DNA from: Vibrio sp. PID17_43
GTDB taxonomy: Bacteria > Pseudomonadota > Gammaproteobacteria > Enterobacterales > Vibrionaceae
Direction of reading: 5' to 3'
Length of the DNA: 64,000 bases
NCBI RefSeq assembly: GCF_002608565.1
Contig: NZ_LIXM01000015.1
Span: 1 to 64,000, forward strand
Both the position numbers and the translations under genes were made by a program. Every line of letters begins with the position of its first letter. The stretch's first letter is position 1. Below the pieces are notes generated by a model that worked only from the letters and a program-made list of their open reading frames with translations, was not told the origin of the DNA and searched no databases. This document shows positions 55,694 to 64,000 of this stretch, one piece after another.

Positions 55694-58006
55694 ATGTTCA
55701 AAAAGCTGCCCTCAAATTCATTGGCGCATCGTTTTGCGTTTTGGGTCTGCTTCTTGATTGCAGCCCCTTCTTTTGCTCAACCTCTCGAAGAAGATGCCGC
55801 TCGTCCGAAGGTTGCGGTGGTGCTTGCTGGTGGTGGAGCAAAAGGTGCCGCCCATATCGGTGTACTCAAAGCACTTGAAGATATGCACATTCCTGTCGAT
55901 ATCATTACAGGCACGAGCATGGGGGCGTATGTCGGGGGTCTGTATGCCTCTGGCATGAGTGCCGATGAAATTGAAAGCTTTATTTATAGTGTTGACTGGA
56001 ATAGTGGTTACCGAGACCGCGTAGACCGTAGCCAACGCCGTGTTCGTGATAAAGAGTATGAAGACCGATACCAAATTAACACCGATTTAGGTGTGCGACT
56101 TGGTGAGATTAGAGCACCAACTGGGGTAGTACAAGGGCAAAATATGTTGCGTATTTTGCGAGAGACCACGGGTAACCTTGGTCGTTTTGACTCTTTCGAT
56201 GATCTCGTTATTCCATATCGTTCCGTGGCGACAGACATCTTGGAACTAGAAGAGGTGGTTCTGGCTGATGGTTATTTAGTTGATGCCATGATGGCAAGTA
56301 TGTCGGTGCCAGGTGCTCTCCCTCCTTATGAACTCAATGGCCATATGTTGGTCGATGGTGGTGTTGTCAATAACATGCCCGTCGACGTTGCACGTTCGAT
56401 GGGGGCTGATATTGTGATTGCAGTCGATATCAGTACTGATTACAACACCAAAGAAGATTTTACTGGCCTGTTTGCGGTTGCTGATCAGCTATCCAACTAT
56501 TTAGTACGCCGCAGTACTCAAGATCAAGCCGCAACGCTTAACGATGATGATGTTTACCTTCGTCCAGATGTTGGCCAAATGGAGACGGTTGAGTTTGATA
56601 AGATGCCAAGCGCATTTCAAGCTGGTTACCAAATCACGAAGAAGCAAAAATCAAAAATGAGTGCGTTAAGCCTTTCCAGCGCGGAATACCAAAAGTATAT
56701 CGATCAGAAACAAGATATACGCCGAGATCTGGTGTATGGCGATGGACGTATCGTTGATCAAATCGTTATCGTAAATAACACCCATTATAGTGATGTGTTG
56801 TTGACCAATCGTTTGGAATTAGAAACAGGGCGCCCTATCGAGACGGCTGAAATTGAAGAGGCTGTGGACAGTCTGTATGCGTTGGATCGTTTCGAATTGA
56901 TCACGTATCACTTTGAAGAGATTAACGGGGTAAACTTGCTGGTATTTGATGTCAATGAAAAATCTTGGGGACCCAACTACCTTAACTTTCGTTTTTTCCT
57001 TGAAGATGATTTCAAGACTGACAGTCAATACGGCATTGGAATGTCGGCAAACTTCACAGACTTAAACTCTCATGGTGCCGAGTTGGCATTTAACATTGAT
57101 ATGGGCACCGATAAGCTTATCGAGACGGAACTGTATTCCCCAGTACTTTCTAGCCAGGAGCTGTTTGTCTCCGGTAAGCTCAGTTATCGCTCTGAAAATC
57201 GCAATATCCCACTGAATGATTTTGAAAATCCAGATCTCGGTTCGGTCTATGACTTTTTCCCTGTCTCGTATACCGAATTTATGGGCGAGTTATCCGCGGG
57301 GGGGCAGCCAACATTGTGGCAAGAGTTTCGAGTGGGTGGGCGTTATTCGACAGGAACAATTGAATTATCGACGTTCGCTTCTGCAGGGGATATTGATTAT
57401 GAGCGTTTAGGTGTTTTCGCCAACTACCGCTTAGATACACTGGATGATTTTGCTTTTCCCACTCGAGGAATATTGCTGGACTTAGACTACTTGGTTTCTC
57501 ATGACAAGAGTCCTGAAGGGTTTAGCCAAATTAATACAAATGACAGCGTAGAAGACACCGTATATGAAATCGCTGCTCGATTTAAAGGCGCGGTAAGTCT
57601 TCAGCGTCATACTTTAGTCGGGCAAGCGGAATACAGCGTTGTTGAAAGCAAAAACTCGGCGATTCCACTCGATCCGAGAGAGATCGGCGGCTTCCTGAAT
57701 TTATCGGGTATTCCTAGAAATAGCTTGATCGGACAAAACCTATTTTTTACGAGCTTAGTGTACCGATATCGATGGATGGACAATGATTTCGGGTTGTTTG
57801 AAGCGCCTGTTTACTTAGGCGCGTCGCTTGAACACGGTGGTGTTTGGTCGGATAACGATCTGAAGCTCAATGAAGCGCCACTGTATAATGCTGCATCGGT
57901 TTTCTTTGGGGTAGACTCTCCAATTGGGCCAGTCATGTTGGCATACGGTCGTACAGAGCAAGAGTTAGATGCTGTGTACTTGATCGTTGGCACATCATTT
58001 AAATAA
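55694..58006 (+). CDS. Patatin-like phospholipase fused to POTRA and beta-barrel (PlpD type)
   Basis: 770 residues. Signal peptide to about residue 28 (PSFA-Q). A patatin domain (about 36-330) with the oxyanion hole GGGAKG (46-51), catalytic Ser75 in GTSMG and Asp221 in DGGVVNN. A POTRA-like part (about 350-430) and a C-terminal beta-barrel ending in YLIVGTSFK. This is type Vd secretion: the lipase passes through its own barrel. Phospholipase A activity expected; virulence role unknown. An internal start at residue 5 is possible. Confidence 0.93.
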   Translation: MFKKLPSNSLAHRFAFWVCFLIAAPSFAQPLEEDAARPKVAVVLAGGGAKGAAHIGVLKALEDMHIPVDIITGTSMGAYVGGLYASGMSADEIESFIYSVDWNSGYRDRVDRSQRRVRDKEYEDRYQINTDLGVRLGEIRAPTGVVQGQNMLRILRETTGNLGRFDSFDDLVIPYRSVATDILELEEVVLADGYLVDAMMASMSVPGALPPYELNGHMLVDGGVVNNMPVDVARSMGADIVIAVDISTDYNTKEDFTGLFAVADQLSNYLVRRSTQDQAATLNDDDVYLRPDVGQMETVEFDKMPSAFQAGYQITKKQKSKMSALSLSSAEYQKYIDQKQDIRRDLVYGDGRIVDQIVIVNNTHYSDVLLTNRLELETGRPIETAEIEEAVDSLYALDRFELITYHFEEINGVNLLVFDVNEKSWGPNYLNFRFFLEDDFKTDSQYGIGMSANFTDLNSHGAELAFNIDMGTDKLIETELYSPVLSSQELFVSGKLSYRSENRNIPLNDFENPDLGSVYDFFPVSYTEFMGELSAGGQPTLWQEFRVGGRYSTGTIELSTFASAGDIDYERLGVFANYRLDTLDDFAFPTRGILLDLDYLVSHDKSPEGFSQINTNDSVEDTVYEIAARFKGAVSLQRHTLVGQAEYSVVESKNSAIPLDPREIGGFLNLSGIPRNSLIGQNLFFTSLVYRYRWMDNDFGLFEAPVYLGASLEHGGVWSDNDLKLNEAPLYNAASVFFGVDSPIGPVMLAYGRTEQELDAVYLIVGTSFK

Positions 58007-58260
58007 AAAGGTAATGAGCCGCAAAATCTTTGCATATTTAGCTAATATATACCGGACTTTAGTCGTAAGTTGCTATGTTGGTCAAAGTGGGGAGATTTTA
58101 ATTTAAAGTTAAATTTGCTATTCTGTCGCCCACAGTTTGGCCTCTACGACGCTGTTTCTCAATCAAGAATTGAATGAAAACAAGGGCAATGGAGAGCCAA
58201 GTTTCCAAGGATGTTCACTCCTTTACTTTAACAATAGTAATTAATAAAGGAGGAACCGCA

Positions 58261-58284
58261 ATGAGAGGAAAAAGTCGTGCTTGA
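58261..58284 (+). CDS. Seven-codon mini-ORF overlapping the acnB start
   Basis: The codons read MRGKSRA then TGA. It has a near-perfect ribosome-binding site, AAAGGAGGAA, five bases before ATG, much stronger than the one for acnB. Its stop lies within acnB, past the GTG at 58277, in another frame. Probably a leader peptide that allows translational coupling, or a decoy initiation site; it could also be chance. Confidence 0.5.
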   Translation: MRGKSRA

Positions 58285-60865
58285 AGCCTACCGTAAACAC
58301 GTCGAAGAGCGTGCTGCCGAAGGAGTTGTTCCTAAACCGCTAGACGCTGAACAAGTTGCTGGACTTGTTGAACTTCTGAAAAATCCCCCACAAGGTGAAG
58401 AAGCATTTATTCTTGACCTACTAGAAAACCGTATCCCACCGGGCGTAGATGAAGCTGCTTATGTAAAAGCGGGCTTCCTAACGGCGGTAGCAAAAGGTGA
58501 AGTGGCATCACCATTAGTAAGCCGTGAAAAAGCGGCTGAGCTACTAGGTACGATGCAAGGCGGTTACAACATCGCTCCACTAGTTGAATTGCTAGATGAT
58601 GACCTACTAGCGGCAATCTCAGTTAAAGCGTTGTCTCACACATTGCTGATGTTCGATGCTTTTTACGATGTAGAAGAGAAAGCCAAAGCAGGCAATACAT
58701 TCGCACAACAAGTCCTACAATCTTGGGCAGATGCGGAATGGTTCACCTCAAAAAAGAAAGTCGCAGAAAAGATCACCGTTAAAGTCTTTAAAGTAACGGG
58801 TGAAACCAACACAGATGATTTATCTCCAGCACCAGATGCTTGGTCTCGTCCAGACATTCCAGTACACGCGAAAGCGATGCTGAAGATGGAGCGTGATGGT
58901 ATCAACCCAGATCAGCCTGGCAGCGTTGGTCCTATCAATCAAATTGAAGAGCTACAAAAAGACGGTATCCCGCTAGCCTACGTGGGTGATGTTGTTGGTA
59001 CGGGCTCTTCACGTAAATCAGCAACAAACTCCGTGCTTTGGTTTATGGGTGAAGATATCCCATTTGTACCAAACAAGCGCACGGGCGGTATCTGTCTAGG
59101 TGGTAAAATTGCGCCTATCTTCTACAACACAATGGAAGACTCGGGCGCACTGCCGATTGAATTAGATGTACAAAACATGAACATGGGTGATGTAATTGAC
59201 ATCTATCCATACGAAGGTGTTGTGCGCAAAAACAGTGAAGAGATTTCTCGCTTTAAACTGAGTACAGTATTGCTTGACGAAGTTCGTGCTGGTGGTCGTA
59301 TTCCTCTGATCATCGGTCGTGGTTTAACAAGCCGTGCTCGTGCATCTCTTGGCCTAGAAGAAACGGAGTTATTCGCTAAGCCAGTGGATCCTTCAGCGTC
59401 AGACAAAGGCTACACATTAGCTCAGAAGATGGTTGGTAAAGCATGTGGCGTAGAGGGGGTGCGTGCAGGTCAATACTGTGAGCCTAAGATGACAACGGTC
59501 GGTTCTCAGGATACAACCGGTCCAATGACGCGTGATGAGCTAAAAGATCTTGCGTGTCTTGGCTTCTCGGCGGATCTAGTGATGCAGTCATTCTGTCACA
59601 CTTCAGCATATCCAAAGCCTGTTGACGTAAACACGCACCACACGCTACCTGATTTCATCATGAACCGTGGCGGTGTATCGCTTCGTCCAGGTGACGGCGT
59701 TATTCACTCATGGCTAAACCGTATGCTTCTACCTGATACTGTAGGTACAGGTGGTGACTCGCATACTCGTTTCCCTCTCGGTATTTCATTCCCTGCTGGC
59801 TCTGGTCTGGTTGCGTTCGCTGCGGCGACAGGCGTTATGCCACTGGATATGCCAGAGTCAATCTTGGTGCGCTTTAAAGGCGAAATGCAGCCGGGTATCA
59901 CGCTACGTGATCTCGTTCATGCGATTCCTTACTACGCAATTCAACAAGGTCTACTGACGGTTGAGAAAGCAGGTAAAATCAACGAATTCTCTGGTCGTGT
60001 ACTAGAAATCGAGGGTGTTGAGCACCTAACGGTTGAACAGGCATTCGAATTGTCTGATGCTTCTGCAGAGCGCAGTGCGGCTGGTTGTACGGTTAAGCTG
60101 TCTCAATCGTCGATCGAAGAATACCTAAATTCGAACATCACCATGCTTAAGTGGATGATCTCGGAAGGTTACGGCGACCGTCGTACAATCGAGCGTCGTA
60201 TCACAGCGATGGAAGAGTGGTTGGCAAACCCAGAGCTGATGGAAGCGGATGCAGATGCCGAATACGCACACATCATTGAAATTGATCTAGCGGATATTCA
60301 CGAACCAATCCTATGTGCACCAAACGATCCGGATGACGCCCGTCTTCTGTCTGAAGTGCAAGGCACACAAATTGATGAAGTGTTCATCGGTTCTTGTATG
60401 ACTAACATTGGTCACTTCCGAGCAGCAGGTAAACTGCTAGAGCAATTCGGTGGTCAACTTAACACTCGTCTATGGGTGGCGCCACCAACGAAGATGGACC
60501 GTGACCAACTGACGGAAGAAGGTTACTACGGTATTTACGGCCGCGCTGGAGTTCGTATTGAAACCCCTGGGTGTTCACTATGTATGGGTAACCAAGCACG
60601 AGTAGCAGATAAAGCAACAGTCATGTCGACTTCAACGCGTAACTTCCCGAACCGTCTAGGTACAGGTGCGAATGTATACCTTTCTTCAGCAGAGCTTGCT
60701 GCAGTAGGCGCGATTCTAGGTAAGATCCCAACCAAGGAAGAGTACTTAGAATACGCGAAGCAAATCGATGCGACAGCAGCAGATACTTACCGTTACTTGA
60801 ACTTCCATAAAATGGATGAGTACACTAAGAAAGCGGCAGAAGTGATCTTCCAAGAGCCAGCATAA
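58277..60865 (+). CDS. acnB: Aconitate hydratase B AcnB
   Basis: 862 residues beginning [22 protein letters not shown], aligned with E. coli AcnB. GTG start with AGAGGA seven bases upstream. HEAT-like N-terminal domain, swivel domain, then the iron-sulphur part with CMTN and CSLCMGN (about 710-770). Interconverts citrate and isocitrate and can act as an mRNA-binding iron sensor when the cluster is lost. Overlaps a small upstream reading frame. Confidence 0.97.
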   Translation: MLEAYRKHVEERAAEGVVPKPLDAEQVAGLVELLKNPPQGEEAFILDLLENRIPPGVDEAAYVKAGFLTAVAKGEVASPLVSREKAAELLGTMQGGYNIAPLVELLDDDLLAAISVKALSHTLLMFDAFYDVEEKAKAGNTFAQQVLQSWADAEWFTSKKKVAEKITVKVFKVTGETNTDDLSPAPDAWSRPDIPVHAKAMLKMERDGINPDQPGSVGPINQIEELQKDGIPLAYVGDVVGTGSSRKSATNSVLWFMGEDIPFVPNKRTGGICLGGKIAPIFYNTMEDSGALPIELDVQNMNMGDVIDIYPYEGVVRKNSEEISRFKLSTVLLDEVRAGGRIPLIIGRGLTSRARASLGLEETELFAKPVDPSASDKGYTLAQKMVGKACGVEGVRAGQYCEPKMTTVGSQDTTGPMTRDELKDLACLGFSADLVMQSFCHTSAYPKPVDVNTHHTLPDFIMNRGGVSLRPGDGVIHSWLNRMLLPDTVGTGGDSHTRFPLGISFPAGSGLVAFAAATGVMPLDMPESILVRFKGEMQPGITLRDLVHAIPYYAIQQGLLTVEKAGKINEFSGRVLEIEGVEHLTVEQAFELSDASAERSAAGCTVKLSQSSIEEYLNSNITMLKWMISEGYGDRRTIERRITAMEEWLANPELMEADADAEYAHIIEIDLADIHEPILCAPNDPDDARLLSEVQGTQIDEVFIGSCMTNIGHFRAAGKLLEQFGGQLNTRLWVAPPTKMDRDQLTEEGYYGIYGRAGVRIETPGCSLCMGNQARVADKATVMSTSTRNFPNRLGTGANVYLSSAELAAVGAILGKIPTKEEYLEYAKQIDATAADTYRYLNFHKMDEYTKKAAEVIFQEPA

Positions 60866-60882
60866 GCTGAGTACACAAACAC

Positions 60883-60911
60883 AAAGCACCTCATTGAGGT
60901 GCTTTTTTTAT
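60883..60911 (+). terminator. Terminator of acnB
   Basis: Stem AAAGCACCTCA / TGAGGTGCTTT and a T tract, 18 bases after the acnB stop. Confidence 0.92.
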
Positions 60912-60962
60912 GGGCGCAATTCGTTATACTCCGCACCAAATTGATACGAAAAGGCAATCTCG

Positions 60963-61331
60963 ATGGAATTTGAATTCATCCGTAATACTTTGATGGGCGA
61001 ATACTATGTCAAATGCAGTATGGGGCATGAGATTGTAGGTCGATGGTTACAAGAAGAAATTGGAAAAGATCCGGCCAAAATTTCTCAAGTTGAAGCGTTA
61101 GTTGATCAGGCTTTTTCTTCACCTTCTCAAGAACATAAATTAGTGGGTTCAGAGATCAGTTTGATGATTCAAGGCGACGAGGTGTTAGTACAAGAAAATG
61201 CACTTTCGCATGAATATGAAGTAGAGATGGAAAGTGAGTTTGATTTCTACGATGCAGAGAGTACAGCGAACTGTGGTATAGAGGATTTCTGTGCCCTGAT
61301 TGATCAGTGGAAAGACTTTTTGGGCATGTGA
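60963..61331 (+). CDS. yacL: YacL family protein (UPF0231)
   Basis: 122 residues, starting MEFEFIRNTLMGEYYVKCSMGHE, the UPF0231 signature; acidic C-terminal half (EVEMESEFDFYD). Function unknown. Conserved next to acnB in gamma-proteobacteria. ATG preceded by AAGGCAATCTCG. Confidence 0.93.
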   Translation: MEFEFIRNTLMGEYYVKCSMGHEIVGRWLQEEIGKDPAKISQVEALVDQAFSSPSQEHKLVGSEISLMIQGDEVLVQENALSHEYEVEMESEFDFYDAESTANCGIEDFCALIDQWKDFLGM

Positions 61332-61348
61332 TGCACAGTTTTGGGTGA
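61332..61348. promoter_or_regulatory. Possible NtrC half-site upstream of glnK
   Basis: TGCACAGTTTTGGGTGA matches the left half and centre of the NtrC consensus (TGCACtatatTGGTGCA) but not the right half. Directly follows the yacL stop codon. Confidence 0.45.
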
Positions 61349-61374
61349 TCTAAATCATATTGCCTTATATTTGT

Positions 61375-61408
61375 GAAAAGGGCGCACCATCTCGGTGCGC
61401 CTTTTTTT
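61375..61408 (+). terminator. yacL terminator that is also an NtrC-like site
   Basis: The hairpin GGCGCACC / GGTGCGCC with loop ATCTC and a T tract is an intrinsic terminator. Within it, CGCAC-N7-GTGCG at 61383-61399 has the exact symmetry and spacing of an NtrC enhancer site. It sits about 80 bases before the sigma-54 promoter of glnK, a proper distance for an enhancer. Confidence 0.75.
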
Positions 61409-61444
61409 GTTTTAACGTTATTGTTTTTGTTATTTTATTTATAA

Positions 61445-61858
<414 letters not shown>

Positions 61859-61883
61859 GAATTCAATGGATTGGAGAACTATC

Positions 61884-63113
61884 ATGGAATTAACAACCAC
61901 GGTTACTGAATTACGTTACGCACTCGACACCTTTTTCTTTCTCATTTCCGGTGCGTTAGTCATGTGGATGGCAGCGGGTTTTGCCATGCTGGAAGCGGGC
62001 TTGGTTCGCTCTAAAAATACGACAGAAATTCTAACGAAAAACATCTGTCTGTACGCAATTGCTTGTACCATGTTCCTATTGGTCGGCTACAACATTATGT
62101 ATGTTGATAACAGCGAAGGTGGTTGGCTACCATCATTTGGCGCACTTATTGGTACTCAAGGTGAAGGTGCTGACCACTCACTGGAGTCGGACTTCTTCTT
62201 CCAGGTTGTATTTGTCGCAACCGCAATGTCAGTCGTCTCTGGTGCGGTTGCTGAGCGTATGAAGCTTTGGTCGTTCCTTATCTTCTCCGTAGTACTAACG
62301 GCATTCATCTACCCAATGGAAGGTTATTGGACATGGGGCGGCGGTTTCTTATCAGCAGCTGGCTTTAGTGATTTTGCTGGCTCAGGTATCGTACACATGG
62401 CGGGCGCATCAGCAGCGTTAGCTGGTGTATTGCTGCTTGGTGCGCGTAAGGGTAAGTACGGAAAAAACGGCGAAATTTACCCTATTCCAGGTTCAAACAT
62501 GCCACTTGCGACACTGGGTACCTTTATTCTTTGGTTCGGCTGGTTCGGTTTCAACGGTGGTTCTCAGTTAATGGTGTCTGACTTTGAGAATGCAACGGCC
62601 GTAGGTCAAATCTTTTTGAACACCAATGCAGCAGCGGCTGCAGGTGCCATTGCCGCACTGTGCGTATGTAAGACAACATGGGGTAAAGCAGACCTGACTA
62701 TGATTCTTAACGGTGCATTGGCAGGTCTGGTTGCGATTACCGCAGACCCGCTATCACCATCCCCACTATACTCCGTCGCTATCGGTGCGGTATCGGGTGC
62801 TCTAGTCGTATTTAGCATCATTGCTCTAGATAAGCTTAAGATTGATGATCCAGTTGGTGCTATCTCAGTTCACGGTGTGTGTGGTTTCTTTGGGCTAATG
62901 GTTGTGCCACTAAGTAACGGTGATGCAACGTTTGGTGCTCAGCTTCTTGGTGCGGCAGTGATTTTTGCTTGGGTATTCGGTGCGAGCCTAGTGGTATGGG
63001 CCATCCTAAAAGCAACGATTGGTATCCGCGTGTCAGAGGAAGAAGAGCTAGAAGGCATGGATATGCATGATTGTGGTGTTGGTGCTTACCCTGAGTTTGT
63101 TACCGTAAAATAA
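61884..63113 (+). CDS. amtB: Ammonium transporter AmtB
   Basis: 409 residues from MELTTTVTELRYALD; the frame extends upstream into glnK. Eleven membrane segments. GFAMLEAGLVRSKNT, ammonium-channel features WFGWFGFNGG and HGVCGFFGLM. No separate signal peptide is evident. Moves ammonium across the inner membrane; gated by GlnK. 25 bases after glnK. Confidence 0.96.
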   Translation: MELTTTVTELRYALDTFFFLISGALVMWMAAGFAMLEAGLVRSKNTTEILTKNICLYAIACTMFLLVGYNIMYVDNSEGGWLPSFGALIGTQGEGADHSLESDFFFQVVFVATAMSVVSGAVAERMKLWSFLIFSVVLTAFIYPMEGYWTWGGGFLSAAGFSDFAGSGIVHMAGASAALAGVLLLGARKGKYGKNGEIYPIPGSNMPLATLGTFILWFGWFGFNGGSQLMVSDFENATAVGQIFLNTNAAAAAGAIAALCVCKTTWGKADLTMILNGALAGLVAITADPLSPSPLYSVAIGAVSGALVVFSIIALDKLKIDDPVGAISVHGVCGFFGLMVVPLSNGDATFGAQLLGAAVIFAWVFGASLVVWAILKATIGIRVSEEEELEGMDMHDCGVGAYPEFVTVK

Positions 63114-63149
63114 GGCTGAATGGCTTAATATAAAATTTGCGTCGCTATT

Positions 63150-63178
63150 AAAAAACCTGCCTAAACGCAGGTTTTTTT
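63150..63178 (+). terminator. Terminator of glnK-amtB
   Basis: Stem AAAAACCTGC / GCAGGTTTTT with a 6-base loop and extra Ts, 37 bases after amtB. Confidence 0.92.
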
Positions 63179-63225
63179 AATTTGAGTCATTGTTTTCAAA
63201 TTGGACATGCATATAATAACGCAAC

Positions 63226-63240
63226 TGATAAACGTTATCA
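63226..63240. promoter_or_regulatory. Fur box before fbpA
   Basis: TGATAAACGTTATCA is a 7-1-7 inverted repeat (consensus TGATAAT-N-ATTATCA), 23 bases before the fbpA start and at the promoter. Expected to repress the gene when iron is sufficient. Confidence 0.8.
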
Positions 63241-63263
63241 TTAGCATATTGAAGGATTGAACA

Positions 63264-64000
63264 ATGAAAAAACTGCTAGCCCTTTCCGCGATGACATGCG
63301 CAACGTTGGCTCCAGCGGCAATGGCTGCTGAGGAAGTGAACGTCTACTCTTACCGTCAACCTTTCCTAGTTGAGCCTATGTTTAATGAGTTCACTAAAGA
63401 TACTGGCATCAAAGTAAACGTTAAGTTTGCGAAACAAGGTCTAGCAGAGAAGTTGGCTCAAGAAGGCGAATACAGCCCAGCTGACGTAATCCTTACCACA
63501 GACATCAGCCGTCTAGCGGAACTGACTAACAAAGGTTTAGTTCAAAAGGTAGACAGTAAAATCATTGAAGAAAATGTACCAGCACAGTACCAAGATAAAG
63601 AAAACGAATGGTTTGCTCTAACGCTACGTACTCGTAACGTTTACTCTTCACGTGACCGTGTTGGTAAGCTAGGTAGCGACTTCAACTACGCAGATCTAGC
63701 AAAGCCAGAATTCAAAGGCAAAATCTGTACTCGTAGCGGTAAGCACCCTTACAACGTATCTCTCGTTTCTTCTATGATCGCACACCACGGTGAAGCGAAG
63801 ACAAAAGAATGGCTAGAAGGCGTAAAAGCGAACCTAGCTCGTAAGCCGCAAGGTAACGACCGTGGTCAAGTTAAAGCGATCAAAGAAGGCCTCTGTGATG
63901 TTTCGCTAGGTAACAGCTACTACCTAGGTAAGATGATGAACGATAAAGAGCAGAAAGCTTGGGCTGATGCGGTATACATCAATTTCCCTAACCAAGACAC
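63264..64000 (+). CDS. fbpA: Ferric iron ABC transporter substrate-binding protein FbpA, 3' end cut
   Basis: The window ends after about 245 residues. Signal peptide MKKLLALSAMTCATLAPAAMA-A. Then VNVYSYRQPFLVEPMFNEF and the Fe3+-binding protein core TRSGKHPYNVSLVSSMIAHHG and DVSLGNSYYLGKMM, where the Tyr pair YY binds iron in the family. The start follows GAAGGATTGAACA. Likely the first gene of an fbpABC-type operon, controlled by the upstream Fur box. Confidence 0.93.
   Translation, partial: MKKLLALSAMTCATLAPAAMAAEEVNVYSYRQPFLVEPMFNEFTKDTGIKVNVKFAKQGLAEKLAQEGEYSPADVILTTDISRLAELTNKGLVQKVDSKIIEENVPAQYQDKENEWFALTLRTRNVYSSRDRVGKLGSDFNYADLAKPEFKGKICTRSGKHPYNVSLVSSMIAHHGEAKTKEWLEGVKANLARKPQGNDRGQVKAIKEGLCDVSLGNSYYLGKMMNDKEQKAWADAVYINFPNQD

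Overview
The window is a chromosomal segment of a Vibrio, very probably the larger chromosome. The evidence is a LuxR/OpaR/SmcR-type quorum-sensing master regulator flanked by lpd and hpt, together with luxS, a Vibrio-type pilABCD-coaE-zapD-yacG cluster, Na+-translocating oxaloacetate decarboxylase (oadGAB), and the run can / SulP / yadGH / panCB-folK-pcnB / gluQ / dksA. The LuxR-type protein is closer to the V. harveyi group than to V. cholerae HapR, but I cannot name the species. Almost every gene is intact; the window cuts a tRNA-Arg at the left edge and a ferric-iron binding protein gene at the right edge.

Layout. 1-260: two tRNA-Arg(ACG) genes and a terminator. 404-5481: an accessory locus that looks like a functional-amyloid (curli/Fap-like) secretion system. 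It has a four-gene minus-strand operon (Asn/Ser/Asp-repeat protein, small secreted protein, periplasmic C39 peptidase, second small secreted protein), a convergent outer-membrane beta-barrel gene and a divergent CsgD/VpsT-like regulator. 5983-10760: oadGAB, a quinone-oxidoreductase-like gene and yqaA. 10770-18873: M16 peptidase lipoprotein, gshA, a lytic transglycosylase-like lipoprotein, luxS, corB, ypjD. 19087-22673: ffh, then the rpsP-rimM-trmD-rplS operon. 23050-29003 (minus): pilA-pilB-pilC-pilD-coaE-zapD-yacG. 29255-38296: nadC, ampD, and pdhR-aceE-aceF-lpd with two PdhR operators. 38438-44510: luxR, hpt, carbonic anhydrase divergent from a SulP transporter, and the ABC pair yadGH. 44579-50687 (minus): panC, panB, folK, pcnB, gluQ, dksA, sfsA. 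50721-58006: hrpB, mrcB and a patatin/beta-barrel protein. 58277-64000: acnB, yacL, glnK-amtB and fbpA.

How the parts fit. The core is central carbon entry (PDH, aconitase, Na+-pump decarboxylase), translation and protein targeting, cofactor synthesis (NAD, CoA, pantothenate, folate, glutathione), cell-wall synthesis and recycling, type IV pilus assembly, and nitrogen and iron sensing. Quorum sensing appears twice: luxS makes the AI-2 precursor, and the LuxR-type regulator is the end point of the pathway, with a leader that can pair with Qrr small RNAs.

The most interesting region is 404-5481. It combines a Fap-style C39 peptidase and beta-barrel, a CsgD/VpsT-style regulator, and secreted proteins sharing a curlin-like I..(V/I).Q..G.N motif. 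Two of the small secreted proteins also carry a double-glycine (L..(S).(Y/A)RGG) leader-like motif that a C39 peptidase could cut. The locus sits between the tRNA-Arg cluster and oadGAB and looks like an insertion. Other regulatory details: a 7-codon mini-ORF with the best ribosome-binding site of the region overlapping the GTG start of acnB; a yacL terminator hairpin that is also an NtrC-like site upstream of a sigma-54 promoter for glnK-amtB; and a Fur box before fbpA.
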